From Colwellia echini (GTDB lineage: Bacteria > Pseudomonadota > Gammaproteobacteria > Enterobacterales > Alteromonadaceae), in assembly GCF_002843355.2 (NCBI RefSeq), contig NZ_PJAI02000013.1, positions 1-64,000 of the forward strand: a stretch of 64,000 bases of DNA, read 5' to 3'. Positions within the stretch are counted from its first letter, which is position 1. Each line of letters begins with the position of its first letter. Under the pieces are notes generated by a model that worked only from the letters and a program-made list of their open reading frames with translations, had not been told where the DNA came from and searched no databases. Shown here piece after piece: positions 27,801-36,852 of the stretch. The translations under genes were made by a program, and so were the position numbers.

Positions 27801-27982
27801 CAGCAAGAACCCAAGGTTGGAATGCCAATGTTACAGGTAACAATCCTTACACAGCAACATCACTTTCATGGAATAACACTATTCCAGTAGGTGGTTCAGT
27901 TGAGTTTGGTATGCAAGGCACTAAAGGTGTAAATGATTCGCCGGCAGTGGTACCAACAGTAACCGGTGATGTTTGTAACTAG
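24878..27982 (+). CDS. Secreted GH9 endoglucanase with CBM3, cadherin-like, Ig-like, PKD and CBM2 modules
   Basis: A 1034-aa cellulase. Signal peptide 1-24. GH9 catalytic domain about 27-480: WYDAGDHVKFG holds the catalytic aspartates (D78, D81), and NEVATDYNAGF holds the proton donor E457, as in Thermobifida Cel9A. A CBM3-type module (about 495-652) directly follows, the classic processive 'theme B' arrangement. Then come a cadherin-like repeat (about 668-748), an Ig-like unit (about 753-839), a PKD domain (about 846-928, WDFGDESG) and a C-terminal CBM2 (about 935-1033) with its terminal cysteine pair. It hydrolyses beta-1,4-glucan outside the cell. It is the first of four consecutive cellulase genes. 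Confidence 0.95.
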   Translation: MRIAKISLQIALTLNFSAVALANAETPNYAEALQKSIYFYEAQQSGVLPEWNRTEWRGDSTVNDGSDNNIDLSGGWYDAGDHVKFGFPMAASATMLAWGVVEYPQAYEQSGQMQHIKNNLRFVADYFVSAHPSTNVLYGQVGSGADDHSWWGPVEVIESTTRAASNRPSYAVSATCPGSDLAGETSAALAAIAMVFADDEPTYSAKLLAHSRQLYTFAKTYLGKYSDCITDATAFYNSWSGYHDELVWSAIWLHKATGEASYLDAAKADYADLSVENQTTIKSYKWTHAWDDKAYGSYVLLAQLTGDPTYRADAERWLDFWSTGYNGERVSYTAGGLAQLSSWGATRYAANTSFIALLYSDYLNQADPTNSRVQAYKDFAIGQMEYIMGDNPKGIPYQIGMAANGPKNPHHRTAHGSWSDSSAVPVQSRHLLVGALVGGPGSGDAYEDDRDDYIANEVATDYNAGFTSALARMYLEFGGTPIPEADFPAKEEKDLEFYVEAKVNSTGPRYIEIGSLTHNHSAWPAKVSDNLTLRYWVDLTAEMEKGYSASDISVTAAYSQASSVSQLQSWGDAADNIYYTDVSFAGVEIFPGGQSASRKEVQFRISLPSSSNLSEWDNSEDPSWANYSNAYAPAPQIALYDGDTLVWGSEPTAGCGDSTGINCIPTAENSNVSTAFETPVTVNLSAADSDGSISGYTVTQPSFGQLSGSGDTRTYTPNDNFSGNDSFTYTATDNDGAVSAPATVNVSVAEAIIPSVAITSPTSGSEVFTGQDITVQYSFTNAASVNIMLDGAIVVAATTATSATVAAPEVTGAFVIEVVSLDSDGNSLDANQSVNLVAIEQPENSAPDAQFTVDTSGLSVVLDASQSSDIDGDSLTYIWDFGDESGVSENGVIANHTYDVAGTYTVSLTVDDGQGHTDVTTQNVTVTEPVVGNSSCEYIVSNEWNAGFVAVIRITNNGSTPINGWEVSWGYDDGTARTQGWNANVTGNNPYTATSLSWNNTIPVGGSVEFGMQGTKGVNDSPAVVPTVTGDVCN

Positions 27983-28284
27983 TAATAATTAGTACGGTTC
28001 GTTGTAACTTTGATGTGGTAGCTAGGGTGACTTCCCCTCGCGCTAGTTACTGCATACTTTTTTAAGCTATGCCTAACAAACTATGACTTAACAAACTATG
28101 ACTTAACGTACGACTTAACTTGTTTAAAAAATAAATACTCGTCTATTTGCTGAGCACAGCATTCAGGCAAGAATTTTTGCATTCAAAATTTAATAAAAAC
28201 TGAACATTTAAAATACCTAACTATGGGTATTAACAATATAAAACAGTTACTTAAACTATTAATTTAAAATAGCAGGATATTAAA
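27983..28284. other. Intergenic region between GH9 and GH5 genes
   Basis: About 300 bp. It contains an imperfect hairpin (GTAGCTAG...CTAGTTAC, about 28018-28048) followed by TTTTTT, a possible weak terminator. A short tandem direct repeat (AACAAACTATGACTT, about 28074-28102) follows. No gene is seen. Confidence 0.5.
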
Positions 28285-30441
28285 ATGAAAAATTCACTTT
28301 TATCAAAAAATATCAAAATAGCATTAGGCGCATTAATCGTTTCCGCCAGTTTGCTGCCAACATATTTATCGGCAAATGAGCCACTAAATAATGACGATTG
28401 GTTACATGTTGAAGGTAATACCATTGTTGACGAACAAGGCAACAAAGTTTGGTTAACCGGTGCCAACTGGTTTGGTTTTAACGCCTCAGAACGTACTTTT
28501 CATGGTTTATGGGCGGTTAACTTAGACTCAGCTATTTCAGCCATTGCCAATCGCGGCATCAATATTTTACGGGTGCCTATTTCAACTGAATTATTAGTTG
28601 AATGGAGCAAAGGCATTGCCACTACGCCAAGTATTAATACTTATGTAAACCCTGAACTTGAAGGCCTTAATAACCTAGAAGTTTTTGATCAAGTCATTGC
28701 AGTATCGAAAAAATATGGTGTAAAAATATTACTTGATGTACACAGTGCAGAAGCTGATAACTCAGGACATTTTGCCCCACTTTGGTATAAAGGCGACATC
28801 ACCTCAACTGACTTTAAAGAAAGCTGGGAATGGGTTGCCGCGCGTTATGCGAATGACGACACATTAATTGCTTTTGATATTCAAAATGAACCACACGGAC
28901 AACCTTGGGGTGCGCAAGAGTTTGCTAAATGGGACGATTCAACCGACGAAAACAATTTTAAATTTGCTTGTGAAGATGTATCCAATGCCATTTTAGCCAT
29001 AAACCCTAAAGTATTGGTGTTATGTGAAGGTATTGAATCTTATCCGAAAGACGGCATTAACTGGACATCTGCTGACAAAAACGATTATCACAATAACTGG
29101 TGGGGCGGTAACTTACGCGGCGTTAAAGACTTCCCTATTGACCTAGGCGCTAATCAAGATCAACTGGTCTATTCACCTCATGATTATGGCCCTTTAGTAT
29201 TCAAACAAGGTTGGTTTTACGAAGGATTTGATAAAGACAGTCTTTATCAAGATGTTTGGAAAGACAACTGGATGTTTATTCATGAGCAAGGAATATCACC
29301 ACTACTTATCGGTGAATGGGGCGGTTTCATGGACGGCGGCGATAATGAAAAGTGGATGCTGGCCTTACGTGAATTAATTATTGAAAATGGTTTACATCAC
29401 ACTTTCTGGTGTCTTAATCCAAACTCTGGCGACACAGGCGGATTATTATTAAATGACTGGGTAACGTGGGATGAAGAAAAATACGCCCTCTTTGAGCCGT
29501 CATTATGGAAAAGTGAAAGCGGTAAATACATTGGTTTAGATCATCAAGTTAATTTAGGTAGCGAAGCCACTGGTACTAACGTCAGCGATTATTACCAAAG
29601 TTTGATCCCATCAGTAGAAATTACCTCACCACTAAATGGCAGCCAAGTTACCATTAATAGTGATGTAACCATTAATTATGACCTTGCCAAACTAAGCAGT
29701 ACAGCTGTTTATATTGATAATGTAAAAGTTGCTATTGGCAGCTCTACTAGCGCGTTAATTAAAGCACCCGCAACGGAAAAAGACTTTACCGTGAAAGTGG
29801 TTGGCGTTGACGCTGATGGCAACGAAACCAACGTAACGGCTAGCATAGCGCTTGCAAGCGTTAATGAAATAATCCTACCGGCAAGCATCGAAATCACCAC
29901 ACCTGCATCAGGTTTTAGTGTTGAACAAGGTGCCGATTTTACTGTTGAAGTTGCTTTAACCAATGCAGCCGCATTCAAAGCTGACTTTAATGGTGTAAGT
30001 CAAACTATCACTGACAGCAACACTGCAACCTTTACCGCCAATGCGACAAGTGGTGTATCTCCACTTTCGGTCACTGCACTTGATGAAAACTTACAACCAC
30101 TAAATGCCCAACAAACTATCGATATCACTATCAACGAGCCTACCAGTTTAACCTGTGAATTAGGCGCGAGTAACATTTGGCCAGGCGGCTTTGTACTGAG
30201 CGACATTGTTGTCACAAATACTGGTTCACAAGCGCTTGATAGCTGGTCGGTAAATCTTAACTTACCTGCAGGCGTAACCATTGACAGTGGTTGGGGCGGC
30301 AAAGTAACCGTGATTGATAGCAGTACCGTTCAAATATCAAACTTTGAATATAACAATACGTTAGCGGCTAATGGCTCGGTATCTATTGGCGTACAAGGCA
30401 GCTACACAGGAGAGTTCACCTTACCAAGCTGTACGCCTTAA
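28285..30441 (+). CDS. Secreted GH5 cellulase with two Ig-like modules and C-terminal CBM2-like domain
   Basis: A 718-aa protein. Signal peptide about 1-30. GH5 catalytic domain about 36-410: the acid/base is Glu202 in FDIQNEPHG, the nucleophile is Glu344 in LLIGEWGG, and the conserved substrate-site segments YSPHDYG and LLDVHS are present. Two repeated beta-sandwich units (about 442-526 and 532-617) start with PSVEITSPLNGS and ASIEITTPASGF. The C-terminus (about 623-717) is a CBM2-type cellulose-binding domain with a cysteine near each end. AGGA precedes the ATG. A strong palindromic terminator follows at 30511-30557. Confidence 0.93.
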   Translation: MKNSLLSKNIKIALGALIVSASLLPTYLSANEPLNNDDWLHVEGNTIVDEQGNKVWLTGANWFGFNASERTFHGLWAVNLDSAISAIANRGINILRVPISTELLVEWSKGIATTPSINTYVNPELEGLNNLEVFDQVIAVSKKYGVKILLDVHSAEADNSGHFAPLWYKGDITSTDFKESWEWVAARYANDDTLIAFDIQNEPHGQPWGAQEFAKWDDSTDENNFKFACEDVSNAILAINPKVLVLCEGIESYPKDGINWTSADKNDYHNNWWGGNLRGVKDFPIDLGANQDQLVYSPHDYGPLVFKQGWFYEGFDKDSLYQDVWKDNWMFIHEQGISPLLIGEWGGFMDGGDNEKWMLALRELIIENGLHHTFWCLNPNSGDTGGLLLNDWVTWDEEKYALFEPSLWKSESGKYIGLDHQVNLGSEATGTNVSDYYQSLIPSVEITSPLNGSQVTINSDVTINYDLAKLSSTAVYIDNVKVAIGSSTSALIKAPATEKDFTVKVVGVDADGNETNVTASIALASVNEIILPASIEITTPASGFSVEQGADFTVEVALTNAAAFKADFNGVSQTITDSNTATFTANATSGVSPLSVTALDENLQPLNAQQTIDITINEPTSLTCELGASNIWPGGFVLSDIVVTNTGSQALDSWSVNLNLPAGVTIDSGWGGKVTVIDSSTVQISNFEYNNTLAANGSVSIGVQGSYTGEFTLPSCTP

Positions 30442-30510
30442 TCATTAGTTAATAAAGATTCATTTACTCAACAGCTAATAACTATAGCTAATGAGTAAAT
30501 ACAAAGCATT

Positions 30511-30557
30511 CTTTTTAACTGAGTAGTCATAGCTAGAGCTATCTACTCGGTTAAAAG
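30511..30557. terminator. Long bidirectional hairpin after the GH5 gene
   Basis: CTTTTTAACTGAGTAG pairs with CTACTCGGTTAAAAG, and the interior adds ATAGCT/AGCTAT, giving a near-continuous stem of over 20 bp. Confidence 0.8.
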
Positions 30558-30615
30558 AATAAACCATAAAAGCGTTATAAAACAGTAAAAAACAATAACA
30601 ATGGAGAATACAATA

Positions 30616-32778
30616 ATGAAAAGTAAAATTACACCATTACGTAAAGCCATCCTCTTAGGTTTGCTTGGCGTGGCTGGTAGCTATGCAAGTGTAGCTCAGG
30701 CAGCACAATGTGAACATATAGTTCAAAATGAATGGCCAACAGGTTTTGTTGCTGAAATACGTATCACTAACGACGGTGCCACTCCAATTGAAGGTTGGGA
30801 AGTTCAATGGGCTTATGATAATGCCGTTTCTAATAACACTTGGAACGCTAATGTTAGTGGCTCAAACCCTTATACCGCGAGCAACTTAGGCTGGAATAGC
30901 ACTATAGCGCCAGGTAGCAGTGTTGTCTTTGGTTTACAAGGCAGTAAACCTGCTAATAGCCCAGCGCCATCAGTTTTAGTAACTGGCGATATTTGTGGCG
31001 CGCTTCCACCAGCAGATAGTGATAACGATGGCGTAATTGATGAATTAGATCAATGTGCCGACACCCCGGCAGGCGATACAGTTAATGAAATGGGTTGTAC
31101 TATTATTTTTGATGCCGACCAAGATGGCGTAAAAGATGGTGTAGATCAATGCCCTAATACACCTGTTGACGATGAAGTTGATGCGGTAGGCTGTACTATT
31201 TTACCCGATACAGACAACGACGGCGTTATTGATTCTGTAGATCAATGTCCTGATACACCAATCGATGATGAAGTTGATGCATTAGGTTGTAGTTTACCGC
31301 CTATCATAGATACAGATAATGATGGCGTTGCCGATCATCTTGATCAATGTCCTGATACACCCGCAGGTACAGCTGTTAGTGTAACGGGTTGTGCTGTAGA
31401 TGGTATTTTCCGTGTTGATGCAACAGGTAACATCACTAAAAATGGTACCGTATTACCAGTACAGTGTGGTAACTGGTTCGGCTTAGAAGGTCAACATGAG
31501 CCTTCAGATTCTGCTAACAACCCTGGTGGCGCACCAATGGAGCTTTACGTTGGTAACATGTGGTGGGCAAATAGCGGTGAAGGTACAGGTCGTACTATTC
31601 AACAAACTATGGATGAGATCAAAGCACAGGGCATTAACGTAATCCGTCTTCCTATCGCACCACAAACCTTAGATGAAACCGATCCTCAAGGAATGGGCTT
31701 TGCTAATAACGGTGGCGCACTGAAAAATCATGAATCTGTTCGTCAAACCAATGCTCGTCAAGCGATGGTTGATTTCATCAAACAAGCTGATGACAATGAT
31801 CTGCAAGTGATCATCGATATTCACTCTTGTTCAAACTACATTGGCTGGCGCGCAGGTAAACTTGACTCCAAACCACCATATGCAGATAAAGATAGAGTCG
31901 GTTATGAATTTACGCGTGAAGATTACGCATGTTCAGCAGCAGGTGAAGGTGTAACAGTTCATGAATACAATGAAGAAATTTGGTTAGATAACTTAAGAGA
32001 AATTGCTGGTCTTGCTGAAGAGATTGGTGTCGACAACATCATGGGTATTGATATCTTCAATGAACCGTGGGATTACACATGGGAAGATTGGAAAACATTA
32101 TCTGAAAATGCATATACCGCAATTAATGAAGTTAACCAAGATGTACTTATTTTTGTCGAAGGTATTTCTGCCGGAACATCAGACGGTATAGAAGTTCCTC
32201 ATGGTAATCCTGAAACGAACCCTAACTGGGGTGAAAACTTCTTTGAACATCAAACAAATCCTTTAAATATTCCTAAAGATCGTTTGGTTATCTCTCCACA
32301 TACTTATGGTCCATCAGTGTTTGCACAACAACACTTTATGGATCCCGCACAACCAGAATGTACTGGTTTAAGTGGTGATGAAGCAGGTGAAGCAAATTGT
32401 AATATAGTCATTAATCCAACCATAATTAAAGCGGGTTGGGATGAGCATTTTGGTTATTTACGTGAGCAAGGCTATGCCATGGTAATTGGTGAGTTTGGTG
32501 GCAACATGGATTGGCCAAACAATACTCGTATTGCCGAGCAAGCAATGTGGAGTCATGTTGAACCAGGCGTAGATCGTGAATGGCAAAATACCTTAGTTGA
32601 TTATATGAAAGAGAAAGATATTCAAGGTTGTTACTGGTCAATCAATCCAGAATCGGGCGATACAGGTGGTATTTATTTACACGGTTATGACCCTGTGAGT
32701 AACACTAGTGATTGGGGTTTCTGGTTAGATTTCGACGAAAGAAAAACAGACTTGTTGAAATGGCTGTGGGCTAAGTAA
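30616..32778 (+). CDS. Secreted GH5 cellulase with N-terminal CBM2 and thrombospondin type-3-like linker
   Basis: A 720-aa protein. Signal peptide about 1-31 (ending VAQAA). The CBM2 (about 32-128) is here at the N-terminus. The linker is four acidic calcium-binding-type repeats (about 132-260), each of the form DxDNDGVxDxxDQCxxTP...GC, so cysteines recur in register and can form disulphides. The GH5 domain (about 263-720) has acid/base Glu483 in FNEPWDYTW and nucleophile Glu626 in VIGEFGG. I use the ATG at 30616 because GGAG lies 9 nt upstream and overlaps the alternative ATG at 30601. The terminator at 32834-32887 follows. Confidence 0.93.
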   Translation: MKSKITPLRKAILLGLLGVAGSYASVAQAAQCEHIVQNEWPTGFVAEIRITNDGATPIEGWEVQWAYDNAVSNNTWNANVSGSNPYTASNLGWNSTIAPGSSVVFGLQGSKPANSPAPSVLVTGDICGALPPADSDNDGVIDELDQCADTPAGDTVNEMGCTIIFDADQDGVKDGVDQCPNTPVDDEVDAVGCTILPDTDNDGVIDSVDQCPDTPIDDEVDALGCSLPPIIDTDNDGVADHLDQCPDTPAGTAVSVTGCAVDGIFRVDATGNITKNGTVLPVQCGNWFGLEGQHEPSDSANNPGGAPMELYVGNMWWANSGEGTGRTIQQTMDEIKAQGINVIRLPIAPQTLDETDPQGMGFANNGGALKNHESVRQTNARQAMVDFIKQADDNDLQVIIDIHSCSNYIGWRAGKLDSKPPYADKDRVGYEFTREDYACSAAGEGVTVHEYNEEIWLDNLREIAGLAEEIGVDNIMGIDIFNEPWDYTWEDWKTLSENAYTAINEVNQDVLIFVEGISAGTSDGIEVPHGNPETNPNWGENFFEHQTNPLNIPKDRLVISPHTYGPSVFAQQHFMDPAQPECTGLSGDEAGEANCNIVINPTIIKAGWDEHFGYLREQGYAMVIGEFGGNMDWPNNTRIAEQAMWSHVEPGVDREWQNTLVDYMKEKDIQGCYWSINPESGDTGGIYLHGYDPVSNTSDWGFWLDFDERKTDLLKWLWAK

Positions 32779-32833
32779 TTAACTTAGCTATTTAATTAGC
32801 AGATCATGGTTAATTGATTGCTAATTAAATATA

Positions 32834-32887
32834 AAACCCTCTATTGCACCAAGCTAGTAAATTAGCCATTTGCTTTCGAGGGTTTTT
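32834..32887 (+). terminator. Intrinsic terminator after the second GH5 gene
   Basis: AAACCCTC pairs with GAGGGTTT across a long loop, followed by TTTTT. Confidence 0.65.
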
Positions 32888-32970
32888 CATTAAGTTAACC
32901 TGTTATTTATGTCTAAAAATACCGTATCAATACCATACAAATACTATAAGAATAAAAGTGAGAATATCCT

Positions 32971-35900
32971 ATGAAATCCAATTTTAAGTTAAGTAAAATT
33001 AGTCTCGCAACCCTAACTCTATTAACAGCGACAGCAACCCTAGGTAGCTTCTCAGTTAACGCAGAAATTAAACCTGTAAACAGTGTACGTGTAAACCAAC
33101 ATGGTTATTTACCTAGCCAGCCTAAACATGCTGTATATACAGGAGCTGCTGGTGAAACGTGGCAATTAAAAGATAGTTCTGGTGAAGTTGTTGCCACAGG
33201 TAAAACAACTGACCATGGTACTGATATAGCTTCTGGCGATACGGTTTCTCATATCGACTTTTCAAACGTTAGCACTAAAGGCGACGACTACGTTTTACAA
33301 ATAGGCTCACAAACCAGTTACCCTTTTAAAATCAGTGACTACGTATACACTTTTATGAAAGAAGATGCCTTGATGTATTTTTATCATCAACGCTTTGGTA
33401 TGCCTGTATTAGCTGAATTTGTTGGTGAAGAATTTGCTCGTGAAGCAGGACACGCCTTTGATAACAATCTTGCCTGTGATGACGATTTACCGTCAGACTG
33501 GCCAAGCAGTGTTGCCTGTACTTATAGTTTAAATGTAGAAGGCGGACACGCTGACGCTGGCGATTATGGCGGTTATGTTGTAAACGGCGGCTATTATACT
33601 TGGCTTTTACAACACGTTTATGAAGCAAACCCAGCTGCCTACCCTGATGGATCATTATTAATTCCAGAAAGCAGTAATGGCATTCCTGATATTTTAGATG
33701 AAGCTCGTATCGAACTCGACTTTATCGCCCGTATGCAAGTACCGCAAAATTTTTCTCCTTACCCTGGCATGATCCATCATAAAAAATCATGGCAAAACTG
33801 GGCGCCTTTCCCACTGGTTCCTGCAGACGATAACGGCATTTACTGGAGTAATCCACAAAGTAAACGAACCATTAAACCGGTATCAACGGCTGCCACATTA
33901 AACGGCGCAGCGGTTATGGCACAAGCGGCTCGTTTATGGCAAAACTACCCACAAGCGCCGGGCTTTGACGGTAGCACTTTACCTTATTACCAAACATTAA
34001 TTGAAAAAGCTGAGCTTGCTTGGGACGCCGCCGTTGCATCACCTGCATTATTTGCCTCAGCTGATGCCTCAAAAGGCAGTGGACCTTACAACGATGATAA
34101 AGTCAGTGACGAATTTTACTGGGCAGCAACCGAGCTGTACTTAACCACTAAAAAAGAAAAGTACAAAACCTATCTTTTAGCTAGCCCTCATTTTGCCGAG
34201 TTTAGCGGTTTTGACTGGGCAGAAACTCACGTAGCCGGTAGTTTATCATTACTCATTCACCAAGCTGATTCTGATTTAACTACCCAACAAAATGCACAAT
34301 TAGTTGCAGGCGTAAGTGGTTTTGCCGACACCCTATTAAATAATATTGATAGCGAAGGTTACATGACGCCAATTACCGCAACTAATGCAAGTCCTAATGG
34401 CGGAGAGTGTACTGGCGATCACGTTTACTATTGGGGGTCAATTGGCTCTGGCGTATTAAGCCAAGGTATCCATTTAGCTAGTGCGCATCGCGCGACAGGT
34501 GAACAAAAATACCTTGATGGCGTAACTCGTAGTATGGATCATGTATTAGGTATTAATGCACTAGATCGCGCCTACATGACAGGCTACGGTGAAAACCCAA
34601 CCACTGAACCACATCACAGATTTTGGTTGAAATCGAAAGCGAACCCTGTCACGGCCATTGCCGAAGCAGTGTCGGTTCCCTACCCCGGAGCTGTTGCAGG
34701 TGGTCCACAAAATGATTTAGTAGAAGACGGGACTAGTGGTGTAGAAGCACCAGGAACACCTTGTGTAGAGCCCGCTAAAAGTTTTTCAGATCATTGGAAT
34801 AACTATTCTTCGAATGAAATTACCGTTAACTGGAATGCCAACTTAGTTGCGGTACTTGCTTATATTGAAGAAGCGATACCCGCTCCTCAAGATACAGTAG
34901 CGCCACAAGCGCCAACTAATATTGTTGCCACGCCAACCAGTGGTTCATCTATTGAAGTTAGCTGGAATAGCGCTAGCGATAATGCACAAGTACGTAAATA
35001 TAAAGTGTACATGAAGCCTGAAGGCGGCAGTTATGATCTGTATGACAGCACAATGTCGACCTTTTCATCATTTGTGCCTTTAACGCCAAATACACAATAT
35101 TGTTTTAAAGTAGCCTCACAAGATTATATTGGTCTAACGTCGGTACAATCTAGCGAAATATGTACTACAACCAGTGCAGCCACTGCGTATGAAATTTATT
35201 ATCAACCTGACAACTCAGCCATGAGTGACTACGTTGGTACTGGCGCTACTGTGCAACCAGAAGCGCCTAAAACCAACTTAGGTAAAGGTTGGTACCATTA
35301 TGAATTTCATCAAGCACCGTCATACTCTTTCCACTTTAGTATGCCAAATTGGGGCAGCTCGTCTCGCTTCTCACTTGATGGAACAGGGAATGCAAACTTT
35401 ACCGCAGATGTTAGTGATTTTAACAACGAAGGTAGTATTTGGTTAACCTCTGACAAAACCTTTCATAAAACTGCTCCTGCGCTAACGCCTATTGATGATG
35501 TGGTAACTGAGCCTTGTTTAGAAGATTGCCCTAACAATGCTCCTAGCGCTCTCGGTAAAACCGTTAATGGTAATAGCGATGAAACCTTGCAAATAAACCT
35601 TACAGCTTCTGACAGTGATGGCACTATAACTTCGTATCAAGTATCAACAGATGCGATGCATGGTTTAGTGACTATTAGTGATTCGGGCGTAGCAACTTAT
35701 CAGCCTGAAGCCGGTTATATTGGTAACGATAGCTTTAGCTTTACCGTTACCGATGACGACGGTGCAGATTCTCAACCAGCACAAGTAAGTATTACCTTAA
35801 CGCAAGTTTGTGGTGATGCTTGTATCCCTGTTGCCCAAGTAATCTCAGCAAGTACTACCGAAAATACCGCAGTAGATATTGCATTAGTAGGTACTGATAG

Positions 35901-36723
35901 TAACGGCGTTATTACAGGCTATGCAATCAGCACTCAACCTGTAAACGGTACTGCAACCTTAAGTACTGATTCAGCCAATGCTAATATTGTGAATTATTTA
36001 CCTAATAGTGATTTTGTTGGCATTGACAGTTTTCAGTATTTTGTGACTGACAACGAAGGTCAAAACTCTGAAGTAGCAACGGTAAATATTGATGTAATTG
36101 CTTGTGGTGTTGCCTGCGATCCAATAGCCGATGATAAATCAGCGACTACAACGTTTAATAGCTCGGTAACTATCACTTTATCAGCAACTGATGATGGCGA
36201 AATTAGCGCTTATGATTTAGAAAGTATGCCAAATAACGGTAGCGTTGAAATAACCAATGATACTGCTATTTATACACCTAATACTGACTTCGCTGGTGAT
36301 GATAGCTTTAGTTATAGTGTGACTGATAACGATGGTAATGTATCAAACATTGCAACTGTTAACATTACCGTAGAGCAGGACGACTCTAATGGTAATGGCG
36401 GTAACAATGGCGGTGGCGATAATGGTGGAAATGGCAGTGACATTCACTGTGACATAGTTGTTAGCTCATGGAATAGCGGTTATACCACAGCAATTACTAT
36501 AACTAACACAGGTAGCAGCGCAGTAAACGACTGGCAGGTAGCTGTTAATTTACCTGATGGGCAAACTATTGGTAACAGTTGGTCTGGGGAGTATAGTGGT
36601 ACCACAGGTAATATTACTTTATCGAATGCGCCGTGGAATGGCTCTTTAGCGCCAAATGCATCAACTACCTTAGGTTTCCAAGCAAGTTACAGTGGCGCAT
36701 TAGTATTGCCAACTTGTGAATAG
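32971..36723 (+). CDS. Large secreted GH9 cellulase with CelD_N, FN3, unknown, cadherin-like and CBM2 modules
   Basis: A 1250-aa protein. Signal peptide about 1-31. N-terminal Ig-like CelD_N domain (about 34-120), as in GH9 theme D enzymes. GH9 catalytic domain (about 125-635) with GGHADAGDYGGYV (D195, D198) and the proton donor Glu616 in SSNEITVNWNA. FN3 domain about 645-735. A tryptophan-rich unit (about 738-835: GKGWYHYEF, MPNWGSSSRFSLDGTG) resembles a carbohydrate-binding module that I cannot assign to a family. Three cadherin-like repeats (about 855-1135), each followed by a C-x3-C pair region, precede a Gly/Asn linker (1138-1157) and a C-terminal CBM2 (about 1159-1250). Enzymes with CelD_N often release short oligomers, so this one may finish cellulose breakdown. 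Confidence 0.92.
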   Translation: MKSNFKLSKISLATLTLLTATATLGSFSVNAEIKPVNSVRVNQHGYLPSQPKHAVYTGAAGETWQLKDSSGEVVATGKTTDHGTDIASGDTVSHIDFSNVSTKGDDYVLQIGSQTSYPFKISDYVYTFMKEDALMYFYHQRFGMPVLAEFVGEEFAREAGHAFDNNLACDDDLPSDWPSSVACTYSLNVEGGHADAGDYGGYVVNGGYYTWLLQHVYEANPAAYPDGSLLIPESSNGIPDILDEARIELDFIARMQVPQNFSPYPGMIHHKKSWQNWAPFPLVPADDNGIYWSNPQSKRTIKPVSTAATLNGAAVMAQAARLWQNYPQAPGFDGSTLPYYQTLIEKAELAWDAAVASPALFASADASKGSGPYNDDKVSDEFYWAATELYLTTKKEKYKTYLLASPHFAEFSGFDWAETHVAGSLSLLIHQADSDLTTQQNAQLVAGVSGFADTLLNNIDSEGYMTPITATNASPNGGECTGDHVYYWGSIGSGVLSQGIHLASAHRATGEQKYLDGVTRSMDHVLGINALDRAYMTGYGENPTTEPHHRFWLKSKANPVTAIAEAVSVPYPGAVAGGPQNDLVEDGTSGVEAPGTPCVEPAKSFSDHWNNYSSNEITVNWNANLVAVLAYIEEAIPAPQDTVAPQAPTNIVATPTSGSSIEVSWNSASDNAQVRKYKVYMKPEGGSYDLYDSTMSTFSSFVPLTPNTQYCFKVASQDYIGLTSVQSSEICTTTSAATAYEIYYQPDNSAMSDYVGTGATVQPEAPKTNLGKGWYHYEFHQAPSYSFHFSMPNWGSSSRFSLDGTGNANFTADVSDFNNEGSIWLTSDKTFHKTAPALTPIDDVVTEPCLEDCPNNAPSALGKTVNGNSDETLQINLTASDSDGTITSYQVSTDAMHGLVTISDSGVATYQPEAGYIGNDSFSFTVTDDDGADSQPAQVSITLTQVCGDACIPVAQVISASTTENTAVDIALVGTDSNGVITGYAISTQPVNGTATLSTDSANANIVNYLPNSDFVGIDSFQYFVTDNEGQNSEVATVNIDVIACGVACDPIADDKSATTTFNSSVTITLSATDDGEISAYDLESMPNNGSVEITNDTAIYTPNTDFAGDDSFSYSVTDNDGNVSNIATVNITVEQDDSNGNGGNNGGGDNGGNGSDIHCDIVVSSWNSGYTTAITITNTGSSAVNDWQVAVNLPDGQTIGNSWSGEYSGTTGNITLSNAPWNGSLAPNASTTLGFQASYSGALVLPTCE

Positions 36724-36806
36724 AAGAAGTAATTGTGCCTTAGCTTTATTCTAGATAACTTGTATTAAATAACTTGTCTAACTAAGTTAGACACAACTGA
36801 ATAACT

Positions 36807-36836
36807 AAAAGCCTCATCAGTGATGAGGCTTTTTTA
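36807..36836 (+). terminator. Intrinsic terminator after the last cellulase
   Basis: AAAAGCCTCATCA pairs with TGATGAGGCTTTT, followed by more T. It marks the end of the cellulase cluster. Confidence 0.9.
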
Positions 36837-36852
36837 TGTTTGATAGTAGGTA

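Noticed and set aside
26993-27890. Several frames on both strands within the GH9 C-terminal modules
   Set aside because: The GH9 frame gives continuous recognisable domains (cadherin-like, Ig, PKD, CBM2) over the whole stretch. The others show no domain.
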